From JAVEDQ01 sp035468175 (lineage in GTDB: Bacteria > Actinomycetota > Actinomycetes > Frankiales > Frankiaceae): a stretch of 48,022 nucleotides of DNA. Both the position numbers and the translations under genes were made by a program. This document shows, piece after piece, positions 8,552 through 17,244 of this stretch (within the stretch, counting starts at the first letter, position 1; each line of letters begins with the position of its first letter). The notes beneath the pieces are model-generated. The model made no database searches. It saw only the letters and a list, made by a program, of their open reading frames with translations, and had not been told where the DNA came from. Location: NCBI GenBank assembly GCA_035468175.1, contig DATITC010000120.1, positions 1 through 48,022 on the forward strand, given 5' to 3'.

Positions 8552-9918
8552 CCGACCCCGCCGGTCCGGCTGGCGCTACAGGTTCAGCTGACCCGGCTTC
8601 CGAGGGCCTGGGCCGCATCGAGAGGGCGCTCGCCGGGCGCTTCCCGCACCTCATGCGCCCCGACCTGTCCCGGATGACCCAGCTCGTCGACCTGCTCGGA
8701 CACCCGGAGCAGTCGTTCCCCTCGATCCACCTGACCGGCACCAACGGCAAGACGTCGACGGCCCGGATGATCGACGCGCTGTTCCGCGGGTTCGGTCTCC
8801 GGCCCGGCCGCTACACCTCGCCGCATCTGGAGTCGCTCGCCGAACGCATCGCGATCGACGGACGACCGGCGTCGGCGGAGGTGTTGAACCGCGCCTACGA
8901 CGACGTGCACCCGTATGTGGAGCTGGTGGACGCGAGCTCGCCGGAGCCGGTGACCTACTTCGAGCTGATGACGGCGATGGCGTTCAGCGCCTTCGCCGAC
9001 GCCCCCGTCGACATCGGCGTCATCGAGGTCGGGATGGGCGGCACCTGGGACGCGACCAACGTCATCGACGGCGCGGTCCAGGTGATCACCCCGATCGCCC
9101 TCGATCATCCGGAGCTCGGCTCGACCCTGTCCGAGGTGGCCACCGAGAAAGCCGGCATCCTGCGTCCGGACGGGACCGTCATCCTCGGGCTGCAGTCGGT
9201 GGAGGCGGCCGAGGTGCTGCTCCGCCGGGCGTCCGAGCTCGGCACCGCCGTGGCACGCGAGGGCATCGAGTTCGGCGTGACCGAGCGGCGGCTCGCCGTC
9301 GGAGGCCAGATGTTGACGATCCAGGGGCTCGGCGGGACCTACGACGAGATCTTTCTCGGCGTGCAGGGACAGCACCAGGCCCACAACGCTGCCTGCGCGC
9401 TCGCCGCGGTCGAGGCGTTCTTCGGGGCGGGTGAGGGACGGCAGCTCGACGTGGAGACGGTGCGGCGGGCGTTCGCCGACGTCGAATCACCCGGTCGGCT
9501 GGAGATCGTCCGGTCCTCGCCGACCGTCCTCGTCGACGGCGCGCACAACCCGGCCGGGGTTGCCGCCCTCGTGGAGGCGCTGCGGGAGAACTACGCCTTC
9601 GAGAAGCTCGTCGGGGTCGTCGGGATCCTGAGCGACAAGGACGCGTCCGCCATGCTCGCCGCGTTGGAACCGGTGCTGCACACGATCGTCCTGACGCAGA
9701 TCAACTCGCCCCGGGCGACCTCCGCGGACGAACTGGCGGCAGTCGCCGTCGAGTTCTTCGACGACGACCGGGTCGAGGTGGTGCCCCGGCTCGATGATGC
9801 GCTCGAGACCGCGGTCGCCATCGCCGAGGAGGATGCCGACCAGCTCAGCGGGGTCGGTGTGCTGGTGACCGGCTCGCTGCTGGTGGTGGGCGAGGCCAGG
9901 CGGCTGCTCGGGCACTGA
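8548..9918 (+). CDS. folC: Bifunctional folylpolyglutamate synthase / dihydrofolate synthase
   Basis: Adds glutamate to dihydropteroate and to folates, using ATP. The 456-residue product has the Mur-ligase-like P-loop TGTNGKTST (63-71), the downstream IALDHPELGSTLSEVATEKAGI signature and the C-terminal DGAHNPAG motif. It starts at ATG 8548, overlapping the valS stop. valS-folC is the usual arrangement in Gram-positive genomes. In Streptomyces-like genomes a small DUF4233 membrane protein often follows on the same strand before ndk. Here that place is taken by a minus-strand 71-residue membrane protein and a plus-strand WXG100-like gene. Confidence 0.96.
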   Translation: MTDPAGPAGATGSADPASEGLGRIERALAGRFPHLMRPDLSRMTQLVDLLGHPEQSFPSIHLTGTNGKTSTARMIDALFRGFGLRPGRYTSPHLESLAERIAIDGRPASAEVLNRAYDDVHPYVELVDASSPEPVTYFELMTAMAFSAFADAPVDIGVIEVGMGGTWDATNVIDGAVQVITPIALDHPELGSTLSEVATEKAGILRPDGTVILGLQSVEAAEVLLRRASELGTAVAREGIEFGVTERRLAVGGQMLTIQGLGGTYDEIFLGVQGQHQAHNAACALAAVEAFFGAGEGRQLDVETVRRAFADVESPGRLEIVRSSPTVLVDGAHNPAGVAALVEALRENYAFEKLVGVVGILSDKDASAMLAALEPVLHTIVLTQINSPRATSADELAAVAVEFFDDDRVEVVPRLDDALETAVAIAEEDADQLSGVGVLVTGSLLVVGEARRLLGH

Positions 9919-9963
9919 GACGCGCCGGTCGGCTGCCGGAAGGGGAGCGCGGACGCACCGGGC

Positions 9964-10179
9964 TCAGCTGCGGAACGCCCGCTCCGCCCATCGGCTGAAC
10001 CGGCCGTTGCCGGCCGTGCCCGCCGCCTGCACGGTCATCATCCCGGCGGACACGCCGAGCAGGCCGGTCACGAGGAGAGGTGCGCCGACGAGGAACAGCA
10101 GGATGCAGGGGATCCACATCAGCGCCGAGGCCACGCTGACGGCGATCTTCTCCGCGCGTGACCTGTCCCGAGTCCCCAC
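9964..10179 (-). CDS. Small membrane protein, 71 residues, function unknown
   Basis: The GTG start at 10179 is preceded by GAAGGAAGA at about 5 nt, a convincing ribosome binding site. The product has a basic N-terminus (GTRDRSRAEK), one long or two short hydrophobic helices (about residues 13-50), then a basic amphipathic C-terminus (GRFSRWAERAFRS). I do not recognise the family. It is convergent with folC and divergent from the WXG100-like gene at 10273. Its ribosome binding site lies in the loop of a perfect 8-bp hairpin and its start codon in the stem, so translation may be controlled by RNA folding. Confidence 0.6.
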   Translation of the reverse strand: MGTRDRSRAEKIAVSVASALMWIPCILLFLVGAPLLVTGLLGVSAGMMTVQAAGTAGNGRFSRWAERAFRS

Positions 10180-10196
10180 GAATCTTCCTTCGTGGG
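10175..10196 (-). promoter_or_regulatory. Hairpin that places the ribosome binding site in its loop and the start codon in its stem
   Basis: CCCACGAA (10175-10182) and TTCGTGGG (10189-10196) are perfect inverted repeats around a 6-nt loop. Read on the minus strand, the loop is GGAAGA, the Shine-Dalgarno sequence of the 71-residue gene. The 3' arm contains its GTG start (10179-10177). The structure could act as a translational switch. Confidence 0.6.
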
Positions 10197-10272
10197 CACG
10201 GCGTCCCGCGGTTGCGCCCCGCCCCTGTGGACAACCGCCCGGACGCCCGGCTCGATCCGGCATGCTTCCCCC

Positions 10273-10551
10273 GTGGACGAGATACGGGTGGATCCGGCCG
10301 CACTGGGCGACGCCGCCGCCGAGCTGGCGCGGCTCGGTGGCGTGGTGGAGGCGAGCCGCCGTGGCGCGGACGGGCAGGTGAACGCCCTGTCGGGCCGGGT
10401 CGGCGACCTCGGCGGCACAGTGCTGGACCAGTGGCGGCAGGCCGGCGCGGCGCTCGACCGGCTCGAGTCGGACTTCCGGGTGATCGGGCAGGCCCTGCAC
10501 GAACTGGCGGCCTACTTCGGCGAGCTCGACCGCCAGGCGGTGCGCCGCTGA
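10273..10551 (+). CDS. WXG100/EspC-like small helical protein
   Basis: This is a 92-residue, mostly helical protein starting at GTG 10273 (VDEIRVDPAALGDAAAEL). It has the size and Ala/Leu-heptad pattern of the WXG100 and EspC-type proteins linked to type VII secretion. A single Trp sits mid-sequence (LDQWRQAG), where WXG100 proteins carry the turn between two helices, although here it is WRQ rather than WXG. No Shine-Dalgarno sequence is visible; CATGCT six bases upstream could be a -10 box of a leaderless message. No type VII secretion gene is in the window, so it may be exported by a system encoded elsewhere or have another role. Confidence 0.6.
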   Translation: MDEIRVDPAALGDAAAELARLGGVVEASRRGADGQVNALSGRVGDLGGTVLDQWRQAGAALDRLESDFRVIGQALHELAAYFGELDRQAVRR

Positions 10552-10694
10552 GCTTGCCGTACCCGCCGTGCGGGGAGATTTGGGACAACGGAGACGAGGC
10601 GGACCGACTGACCCGCCCTCGGCCACGTAACCTCGGGTCGGCAACTCCAGCACCGATCTGCACATCCCCCAGCACGTCCGGAAGGAATCTCTGC

Positions 10695-11105
10695 GTGGCC
10701 GCCGAGCGCACCCTCGTCCTCGTCAAGCCCGACGGTGTCCGTCGGGGACTCGTTGGGGAAGTGATCAGCCGGCTCGAGCGCAAGGGGCTCACCCTCGCCG
10801 CCGTCGAGCTGCGCACCCTCGATCGGGCGACCGCCGAGGAGCACTACGGCGAGCACCGCGAGCGGCCGTTCTTCGGTGAGCTGGTCGACTTCATCACCGG
10901 CGGTCCGCTGGTCGCCATGGCGGTCGACGGTCCCCGCGCCGTCGAGGCCGTCCGCACCTTGATGGGCGTCACCGACCCGGTGAAGTCGGCTCCGGGCTCC
11001 CTGCGCGGCGACTACGCCCTGGAGATCGGCGAGAACCTCGTGCACGGCTCCGACTCACCCGAGTCGGGCGCGCGCGAGGTGAAGCTCTTCTTCCCCAACC
11101 TGTAA
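10695..11105 (+). CDS. ndk: Nucleoside diphosphate kinase
   Basis: Transfers the gamma-phosphate from ATP to nucleoside diphosphates through a phospho-histidine. The 136-residue length is typical. Motifs include the N-terminal ERTLVLVKPDGV and the active-site histidine His117 in NLVHGSDS. The GTG start at 10695 is preceded by GGAAGGAA at a good distance. A TAACCT at 10628-10633 could be a -10 box. It sits just upstream of the mre operon, as in Streptomyces, but is separated from mreB by 79 bp. Confidence 0.97.
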   Translation: MAAERTLVLVKPDGVRRGLVGEVISRLERKGLTLAAVELRTLDRATAEEHYGEHRERPFFGELVDFITGGPLVAMAVDGPRAVEAVRTLMGVTDPVKSAPGSLRGDYALEIGENLVHGSDSPESGAREVKLFFPNL

Positions 11106-11184
11106 CAGCCGGGCGCGTCGCGCCGACGGGTGCTACAGAGCCCGCCGTACGCTGCGCGTGCATCAAGTGGAAGGTCCCGTTGCC

Positions 11185-12213
11185 ATGGCAACTCTCTCCG
11201 TCATCGGTCGTGACATGGCGATCGACCTCGGCACCGCGAACACGCTGGTCTACGTGCGAGGCAAGGGGATCGTTCTCAACGAGCCGAGCGTCGTCGCCAT
11301 CAACACGAACTCCACCGGCATCGTCGCGGTCGGCGCCGAGGCCAAGCGCATGATCGGCCGCACGCCCGGCAACATCGTGGCGATCCGCCCGTTGAAGGAC
11401 GGCGTCATCGCCGACTTCGACACCACCGAGCGGATGCTGCGCTACTTCATCCAGAAGGTGCACCGTCGGCGCCGGTTCGCCCAGCCGCGGATCGTCGTCT
11501 GTGTGCCGTCCGGCATCACCGGCGTCGAGCAGCGCGCGGTCAAGGACACCGCCTACGCCGCCGGAGCCCGCAAGGTCTACATCATCGAGGAACCGATGGC
11601 CGCCGCCATCGGTGCCGGGATGCCGGTGCACGAGCCGACCGGCAACATGATCGTCGACATTGGCGGCGGCACCACCGAAGTCGCGGTCATCAGCCTCGGC
11701 GGCATCGTGGTCAGCCGGTCGATCCGCACCGGCGGCGACGAGCTCGACGAGTCGATCATGAGCTACGTGAAGAAGGAATACAGCTTGATGCTCGGTGAGC
11801 GCACCGCCGAGGAGATCAAGATGTCGATCGGGTCGGCTTTCCCGATGCCCGACGAACCGCACGCCGAGATCCGCGGCCGTGACCTCGTGTCCGGCCTGCC
11901 CAAGACGATCGTGGTCAGCGCCGAGGAGATCCGCAAGGCGATCGAGGAGCCGGTCAACGACATCGTCGACGCGGTGAAGTCGACGCTGGACGGGTGCCCG
12001 CCGGAGCTCGCCGGAGACGTCATGGACCGTGGGATCGTCATCACCGGCGGCGGGGCATTGCTCCGCGGCATGGACGAGCGGCTGAGGCACGAGACCGGGA
12101 TGCCGGTCTTCCTGGCCGAAGACCCCTTGAATTCCGTCGCGCTCGGGGCCGGTCGGTGCGTGGAGGAGTTCGAGGCCCTGCAGCAGGTGTTGAGCCCTGA
12201 GCGCCGTAGCTGA
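11185..12213 (+). CDS. mreB: Rod shape-determining protein MreB (bacterial actin)
   Basis: Actin-like filament protein that organises lateral or spore-wall peptidoglycan synthesis. The 342 residues contain the actin-fold nucleotide-binding motifs: phosphate 1 (AIDLGTANTLVYV), phosphate 2 (IVDIGGGTTEVAV) and the adenosine motif (IVITGGGALLRGM). The ATG at 11185 is chosen because GGAAGG precedes it by about 9 nt; an upstream in-frame GTG at 11158 would add nine non-conserved residues. It is the first gene of the mreB-mreC-mreD-mrdA-rodA cluster. Its presence points to actinomycetes with MreB, such as sporulating lineages, rather than apically growing corynebacteria or mycobacteria. Confidence 0.97.
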   Translation: MATLSVIGRDMAIDLGTANTLVYVRGKGIVLNEPSVVAINTNSTGIVAVGAEAKRMIGRTPGNIVAIRPLKDGVIADFDTTERMLRYFIQKVHRRRRFAQPRIVVCVPSGITGVEQRAVKDTAYAAGARKVYIIEEPMAAAIGAGMPVHEPTGNMIVDIGGGTTEVAVISLGGIVVSRSIRTGGDELDESIMSYVKKEYSLMLGERTAEEIKMSIGSAFPMPDEPHAEIRGRDLVSGLPKTIVVSAEEIRKAIEEPVNDIVDAVKSTLDGCPPELAGDVMDRGIVITGGGALLRGMDERLRHETGMPVFLAEDPLNSVALGAGRCVEEFEALQQVLSPERRS

Positions 12214-12278
12214 GGGAATGCCGGTCCGGAGCGCGTGGCTAGCAGCACAGAGGCCGACTTCAGGATGCCCTGAGTGCC

Positions 12279-13241
12279 GTGGGGCGTGACAACCGCCGGA
12301 CCCGGCTGCTGCTGTTCGCGCTGCTGGCGACCGCCCTTGCCCTGATCACCGTCGACTACCGCGTCAACGGCGCCGACTCGCAGCTCCGCAGTGGTCTGCA
12401 CGACGTGGTCGGTCCGATCGAGCGCGGGCTCTCGGCCGTCACGTCGCCCGTCTCGAACGCCCTGGACGACTCGAAGAACGCGAAGAGCGAGCGCAGGCGG
12501 GCCGATCGACTGCAGGCGCAGGTGGACGACCTGAACCGGCGCGTGGCAGCGGATGCCGAGGCGCAGCGGCTCGGGGCTGCCCTGGCGAAGCTGCGGCTGC
12601 TGGCCGACAAGGGCTCGTTCAGCATCGTGCCGACCCGGATCATTGCCACCGGCGACGTGACCGGGACCGAGCAGACCGTCGACGTCGACGCCGGCACCGA
12701 CGACGGTCTCGCCGCCGGGCAGCTGGTGATCAACTCGGACGGGCTGGTCGGGGTGGTGCAGCGGGCCGGCAGAAGCACGTCGACGGTGCGGCTGGCGATC
12801 GACCCGGCCACCGTCATCGGAGCCCGACTCGAGCGTTCGCAGGCGCTGGGCCTGATCACCGGCGCGGGACCGGCCGGCAAGATTTCGTTCACCCTCTACG
12901 ACCCCACCCTGCCCTTGACGCCCGGTACCCGGGTGGTCACCTACGGCAGCACCAATTACGCCGGGGGGGTGCCGGTCGGCACCATCACCAAGCAGTTGCA
13001 GGGCAGCGAAGGCCTGTCCCGTCGGGCCGAGGTCACGCCGTTCGCGAACTTTGGATCCCTCGACCTCGTTGGGGTGATCGTGCGACGTCCGCCGACCGGC
13101 CCCGGGGACCGGTTGTTGCCCCCGCGTCCGGTCTCGACCCCCTCGCCGGCCCCGGTCTCGCCGAGTGCGCCGGCCACGTCATCGGCCGCGGCCACCATTC
13201 CCGGCCAGGCAGCCACCCCAGGGCGGGGGACGACGCGATGA
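12279..13241 (+). CDS. mreC: Rod shape-determining protein MreC
   Basis: Bitopic scaffold protein of the elongasome, 320 residues. It has an N-terminal membrane helix (residues 8-26), a coiled coil (about 55-100, rich in Arg, Glu and Leu) and the MreC beta domain (about 110-270, with VDVDAGTDDGLAAGQLVI and a late FANFGSLDLVGVIV strand). A Pro/Ser/Ala-rich tail of about 50 residues is variable in this family. The GTG start is at 12279. The last bases overlap mreD by ATGA, so translation is coupled. Confidence 0.94.
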   Translation: MGRDNRRTRLLLFALLATALALITVDYRVNGADSQLRSGLHDVVGPIERGLSAVTSPVSNALDDSKNAKSERRRADRLQAQVDDLNRRVAADAEAQRLGAALAKLRLLADKGSFSIVPTRIIATGDVTGTEQTVDVDAGTDDGLAAGQLVINSDGLVGVVQRAGRSTSTVRLAIDPATVIGARLERSQALGLITGAGPAGKISFTLYDPTLPLTPGTRVVTYGSTNYAGGVPVGTITKQLQGSEGLSRRAEVTPFANFGSLDLVGVIVRRPPTGPGDRLLPPRPVSTPSPAPVSPSAPATSSAAATIPGQAATPGRGTTR

Positions 13242-13846
13242 CCTCGCCCAGAACCCGCGAACGGATCGCCGCCCCCGCCTCAAGCCCGCAGTCTGGTGGC
13301 CGGACCTCCCAGCATTTGTCCGTAAGTTCTCAGCTCGTGCACCCCGCCCGCTATCTCGGCGTCGTCGTGCTGCTGCTCGTCGTGCTTCTGCTGCAGCGCA
13401 CGCTGCTGTCCAGCCTGAACATCCCGCTGGGGACGCCCGACCTGCTTGTCATCGTGGTTGCGATCGTCGCCCTGCAGACAGGTCCGGCGCTCGGCAGCTT
13501 CACCGGCTTCCTCGCCGGCTTCGGAGCGGACCTGCTGTCGGACCACGCGCTCGGCCGGCTCGCCGCGGTCCTCTGCGTCGTCGGCTATCTGATCGGTCTG
13601 CTGCGGCAGGACGCCCAGCGGTCGGTGGCGATCCCGCTCGCCGCGGTCGTGGCCGGCGGGGTGCTCGCCGCGCTGCTGTTCGCCGGCACTGGCGTGCTGG
13701 TCGACGACTCACGAGCCGGCGGTGCCCTGCTGTTACAGCGGTGCCTGGCCGCCGTGCTCTACGGCCTGATCGTGACCCCCTTTCTGTTCCCTCTGATCGC
13801 ACGGATCCTGAGGGGCAAGCAGCGGACCGGTCGGGAGGCGCGATGA
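13238..13846 (+). CDS. mreD: Rod shape-determining protein MreD
   Basis: Integral membrane partner of MreC in the elongasome, 202 residues. After a hydrophilic 38-residue N-terminus rich in Ser, Pro and Gln there are about five hydrophobic helices, including a Val/Leu-rich first helix, TPDLLVIVVAIVAL and a Gly-rich FTGFLAGFGADLLSD stretch typical of MreD. It overlaps mreC and mrdA by 4 bp each, in a tightly packed operon. Confidence 0.93.
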   Translation: MTSPRTRERIAAPASSPQSGGRTSQHLSVSSQLVHPARYLGVVVLLLVVLLLQRTLLSSLNIPLGTPDLLVIVVAIVALQTGPALGSFTGFLAGFGADLLSDHALGRLAAVLCVVGYLIGLLRQDAQRSVAIPLAAVVAGGVLAALLFAGTGVLVDDSRAGGALLLQRCLAAVLYGLIVTPFLFPLIARILRGKQRTGREAR

Positions 13847-15933
13847 GCAGCAGCTCCCGGGTGCGGACCGCTCCCGGCCGGAGCAGCGTCCGCATCACGG
13901 TGATGCGGGTCCTGGTCGTCTCGCTGTTCGCGACGCTCGCGTTGCGGCTGTGGACGCTGCAGGTGCTGCAGTCCGACCACTACCAGTCCGCGGCCAACGA
14001 CAACCGGGTGCGCGAGGCGATCACGCCCGCGCCGCGCGGGTTGATCGTCGACGACGCGGGGCGGACCGTCGCGAGCAACCGGACCACGCTCGTCGTCAGC
14101 GTCGACCGAAGCATCCTGGACCGGCAGAAGGACAAGGGCGCCGCAGTCCTCACCCGGCTGGCGGGCGCCCTCGGCCTCCAGCCGCTCGAGCTCGTAGCAC
14201 GGACCCGGCTGTGCAGCGCCAAGGTCCCTCAGCCCTGCTGGAACGGGTCGCCCTACCAGCCGATCCCGGTCGCCACTGACGTCTCGCCGCAGAAGGCGCT
14301 GTCGATCATCGAGGACCCCGACCAGTTCCCCGGGGTGAGCGCCGACACCCAGGCGATCCGCACCTACCCGTTCGGCGCGCTCGCGGGACACGAGGTCGGT
14401 TACGTCGGACCGATCAGCCAGGCGGAGCTGGACAAGTCGCCGGATCGGACGCGCACGGACACGGTCGGACTCGGAGGTCTCGAGCAGCAGTACGACAACG
14501 TGCTGCGCGGGCGGAACGGCGTCAAGAAGCTCGCCGTGGACCGGTTCGGTCGGGTGTCAGGAGTGGACTCGAGCACCGATCCCACCGTCGGCGACACCGT
14601 GGTGCTCGGCACGGACATGAAGGTCCAGAAGGCGCTGCAGGACGCCCTGAGCGGTGCGCTGGCGCACTCGACCGGCAAGGCGGACAGCGGCGTCGTGCTC
14701 GACGCCACGAACGGGCAGGTCGTCGCGATGGCGTCGCTGCCCGGCTACGACCCGTCGGAGTTCGTCGGCGGCATCTCCCAGGCCAACTACGACCAGTTGA
14801 CCAACCCCGATGCCGGCACGCCGTTGTTCTCCCGCGCCTATCAGGGTTCGGGCGCCGTCGGCTCGACCTTCAAGCCCTTCTCGCTGATCGCGGCGGTGAC
14901 GAAGCAGGGGCAGTCGCTCGATGCGAACTACGACTGCTCGCCCTCGCTGCAGGTCGGTAGCCAGGCCTTCCACAACTTCGAGGGCTCGTCGGCCGGCCCG
15001 ATCTCGTTGCACCAGGCGATCGTCATCTCCTGCGACGTCATCTTCGACAAGTTCGCCTACGACGCCTGGCTATCGGATGGCGGTCTGCGCAACGGCAAGG
15101 GTCCCTACGCGCCGGCGCAGGAGATCTTCGTCAACAACGCGCGCCAGTTCGGCTTCGGCTCCCAGACTGGCATCGACCTGCCCGGGGAGACCGCCGGCGC
15201 GATCGTCGACCGGGCTCAGAACGTGCACAACTACAACCAGCTCAAGGCCTCCTACTGCCGACGGGCGAAGGACGGCTATCCGGAAGTGAAGGATCCGACC
15301 CAGGCCGCGCAGTTCCAGAAGTATGCGCAGGAGGCGTGTACCGACGGCAACCTCTACAACGGTGGTGCCGCTACCCAGTTCGCGATCGGCCAGGGCGCTT
15401 ATCTGAACATCAGTCCGCTGCAGCTGGCTGTCGGCTACGCGGCCATCGCGAACGGCGGGACGGTGTACGAGCCGCGGGTCGCCAAGGCGATCCTCAACCC
15501 GGACGGCAGCGTCAAACAGGTCATCAAGCCGGTCGTGAAGAGCAAGGTGAACATCGACCCGACGGTCCTGGACTACGTCAAGAACGCGCTCGGTGACGTC
15601 ACCATCAGCGGGACCGCGGCTGGCGCGTTCGCGGGCTTCCCGCTGCAGCAGATCCACGTCGGCGGCAAGACCGGGACGGCAGAGGTCCAGAACCAGGGCG
15701 ACACCTCATGGTTCGTCTCGATGGGACCGCTGCCGAACCCCAAGTACATCGTCCTGATGTCGATCCCGAACGCCGGTCAGGGCGCCAAGACGGCGGCGCC
15801 CGCGGCCCGCCAGGTCTGGGAGGCCATCTACGGCATCGGCCAGCCTGCCGCGGTGCCGAACGGCCAGACGCCGACCAAGCTGCCCGCGATCCGGGCCGAC
15901 GGTTCGGCGGCTCCACCGAGGCGTGCGCCGTGA
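13843..15933 (+). CDS. mrdA: Class B penicillin-binding protein 2 (peptidoglycan transpeptidase)
   Basis: Monofunctional DD-transpeptidase that cross-links peptidoglycan and partners RodA. The 696 residues comprise a short cytoplasmic tail, one membrane helix (about 17-40), the PBP dimerisation domain (ITPAPRGLIVDDAGRTVASN onward) and the transpeptidase domain. The active-site motifs are SxxK with Ser341 (STFK, 341-344), SCD at 396-398 in place of SxN, as is usual for PBP2, and KTGT at 609-612. The transpeptidase domain contains an insertion with extra cysteines (about 470-505) that may form disulphides outside the cell. ATG 13843 overlaps the mreD stop, and the gene's own stop overlaps the rodA start. 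Confidence 0.95.
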   Translation: MSSSSRVRTAPGRSSVRITVMRVLVVSLFATLALRLWTLQVLQSDHYQSAANDNRVREAITPAPRGLIVDDAGRTVASNRTTLVVSVDRSILDRQKDKGAAVLTRLAGALGLQPLELVARTRLCSAKVPQPCWNGSPYQPIPVATDVSPQKALSIIEDPDQFPGVSADTQAIRTYPFGALAGHEVGYVGPISQAELDKSPDRTRTDTVGLGGLEQQYDNVLRGRNGVKKLAVDRFGRVSGVDSSTDPTVGDTVVLGTDMKVQKALQDALSGALAHSTGKADSGVVLDATNGQVVAMASLPGYDPSEFVGGISQANYDQLTNPDAGTPLFSRAYQGSGAVGSTFKPFSLIAAVTKQGQSLDANYDCSPSLQVGSQAFHNFEGSSAGPISLHQAIVISCDVIFDKFAYDAWLSDGGLRNGKGPYAPAQEIFVNNARQFGFGSQTGIDLPGETAGAIVDRAQNVHNYNQLKASYCRRAKDGYPEVKDPTQAAQFQKYAQEACTDGNLYNGGAATQFAIGQGAYLNISPLQLAVGYAAIANGGTVYEPRVAKAILNPDGSVKQVIKPVVKSKVNIDPTVLDYVKNALGDVTISGTAAGAFAGFPLQQIHVGGKTGTAEVQNQGDTSWFVSMGPLPNPKYIVLMSIPNAGQGAKTAAPAARQVWEAIYGIGQPAAVPNGQTPTKLPAIRADGSAAPPRRAP

Positions 15934-17144
15934 GCAGCCAGGGACTGTCCGGTCTTCCGGGTCTGCGTAGCGCCCCGTCGTTGCGGGACCGGGCGGCGCA
16001 GGCACGCTCCGAGCGACGCGGTGCGATCATCCGGTCGATCGACTGGTTGCTGATCCTCTCCACCCTGGCGCTCTGCGGGCTGGGCTCGCTGCTCGTCTAC
16101 TCGGCGACCAAGCAGTCCCAGATCGACCATCAGCTCGATCCGATGGCCTTCTTCAAGCGATCGCTGATGAACGTGGCCATCGGACTCGTCCTGGGCCTCG
16201 TCGTGGCTGCGGTCGACTACCAGTACCTGCGCGCCTACGCGCCGGTCCTGTATGTCGCGTCGCTGGTCGGGCTGGCGGCCGTGCTGCTGATCGGCTCGAC
16301 GATCAACGGTGCGCGTTCCTGGATCGTGCTCCCGGCCGGCTTCCAGCTACAGCCTTCCGAGTTCGCCAAGGTCGCGCTGGTGGTCGGCATGGCGATGATC
16401 CTTGGTGAGAAGCGCGATGACTCCCGATTCGGCGTCACCTCGGCGCCGCGCACCCGCGACGTGCTGCTGGTTCTCCTGGTGGCCGCCCTGCCGCTCGGTC
16501 TGATCATGCTGCAGCCCGACTTCGGCACCACGATGGTGTTCGTCTTCGTGATCCTCGGCGTGATCGCCTGCTCCGGGGCACCGGTGCGGTGGGTGGTGGG
16601 GATGATCACGGCGGGGGTGCTGGCCGGTTGGGCGGTACTGGGGATGCACCTGCTCAAGCCGTACCAGGAGGCGCGGCTGACCCAGTTCGCCTCCAGCAAC
16701 ACCGCAAACGCCGGCAGCACCGGCTACAACGTGGACCAGGCGATGACCGCGAACGCCCACGGCGGCATCTTCGGCCGGGGACTGTTCTCCGGGTCGCAGA
16801 CCCAGGGCCAGTTCGTGCCGGAGAACAAGACCGACTTCGTGTTCACGGTCGCCGGCGAGGAGCTGGGCTTCATCGGGGCCTGCGGGATCCTCGTGCTGCT
16901 CACGATCATCCTGTGGCGGGCGCTGTCCATCGCGCGGGCGTCGGAGGACACCTTCGGGCTGCTGGTGGCCGTGGGTATCGCCGTCTGGTTCTCGTTCCAG
17001 GCCTTCATTAACGTCGGGATGACGCTGGGCATCATGCCGGTCACCGGGCTCCCGTTGCCGTTCGTCTCCTACGGCGGCTCGGCGATGTTCGCCAACCTGA
17101 TCGCGATCGGGTTGCTGCAGAACGTGTACCGCCGCAGCCGCTGA
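15930..17144 (+). CDS. rodA: RodA, SEDS-family peptidoglycan glycosyltransferase
   Basis: Polytopic SEDS polymerase that extends glycan strands from lipid II together with PBP2. The 404-residue product starts at GTG 15930, overlapping the mrdA stop (GTGA). About ten membrane helices are visible. SEDS signatures include SWIVLPAGFQLQPSEFAK, LMLQPDFGTTMV-like ML-QPDFGTT, ENKTDFVFTVAGEELGF with the catalytic-site aspartate, and the C-terminal GLPLPFVSYGGSAM. It is the last gene of the mreBCD operon and is followed by overlapping hairpins. Confidence 0.95.
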   Translation: MSSQGLSGLPGLRSAPSLRDRAAQARSERRGAIIRSIDWLLILSTLALCGLGSLLVYSATKQSQIDHQLDPMAFFKRSLMNVAIGLVLGLVVAAVDYQYLRAYAPVLYVASLVGLAAVLLIGSTINGARSWIVLPAGFQLQPSEFAKVALVVGMAMILGEKRDDSRFGVTSAPRTRDVLLVLLVAALPLGLIMLQPDFGTTMVFVFVILGVIACSGAPVRWVVGMITAGVLAGWAVLGMHLLKPYQEARLTQFASSNTANAGSTGYNVDQAMTANAHGGIFGRGLFSGSQTQGQFVPENKTDFVFTVAGEELGFIGACGILVLLTIILWRALSIARASEDTFGLLVAVGIAVWFSFQAFINVGMTLGIMPVTGLPLPFVSYGGSAMFANLIAIGLLQNVYRRSR

Positions 17145-17162
17145 CCGCGCCCCCTTCCGTCG

Positions 17163-17204
17163 CGGCAGACCCACGGGTCGCTCAGACCGCCTGCTGGTCT
17201 GCCG
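17163..17204 (+). promoter_or_regulatory. Overlapping, mutually exclusive hairpins after rodA
   Basis: CGGCAGACC (17163-17171) can pair with GGTCTGCCG (17196-17204), or CAGACC (17183-17188) can pair with GGTCTG (17196-17201). The two foldings use the same 3' arm, so they are alternatives. They lie between rodA and the reductase gene and could form a terminator/antiterminator pair, or simply a terminator with a duplicated arm. Confidence 0.4.
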
Positions 17205-17244
17205 CTGTGCGGGTCAGCTGCGTCGAAGAGGGGAGGCTACTTTC

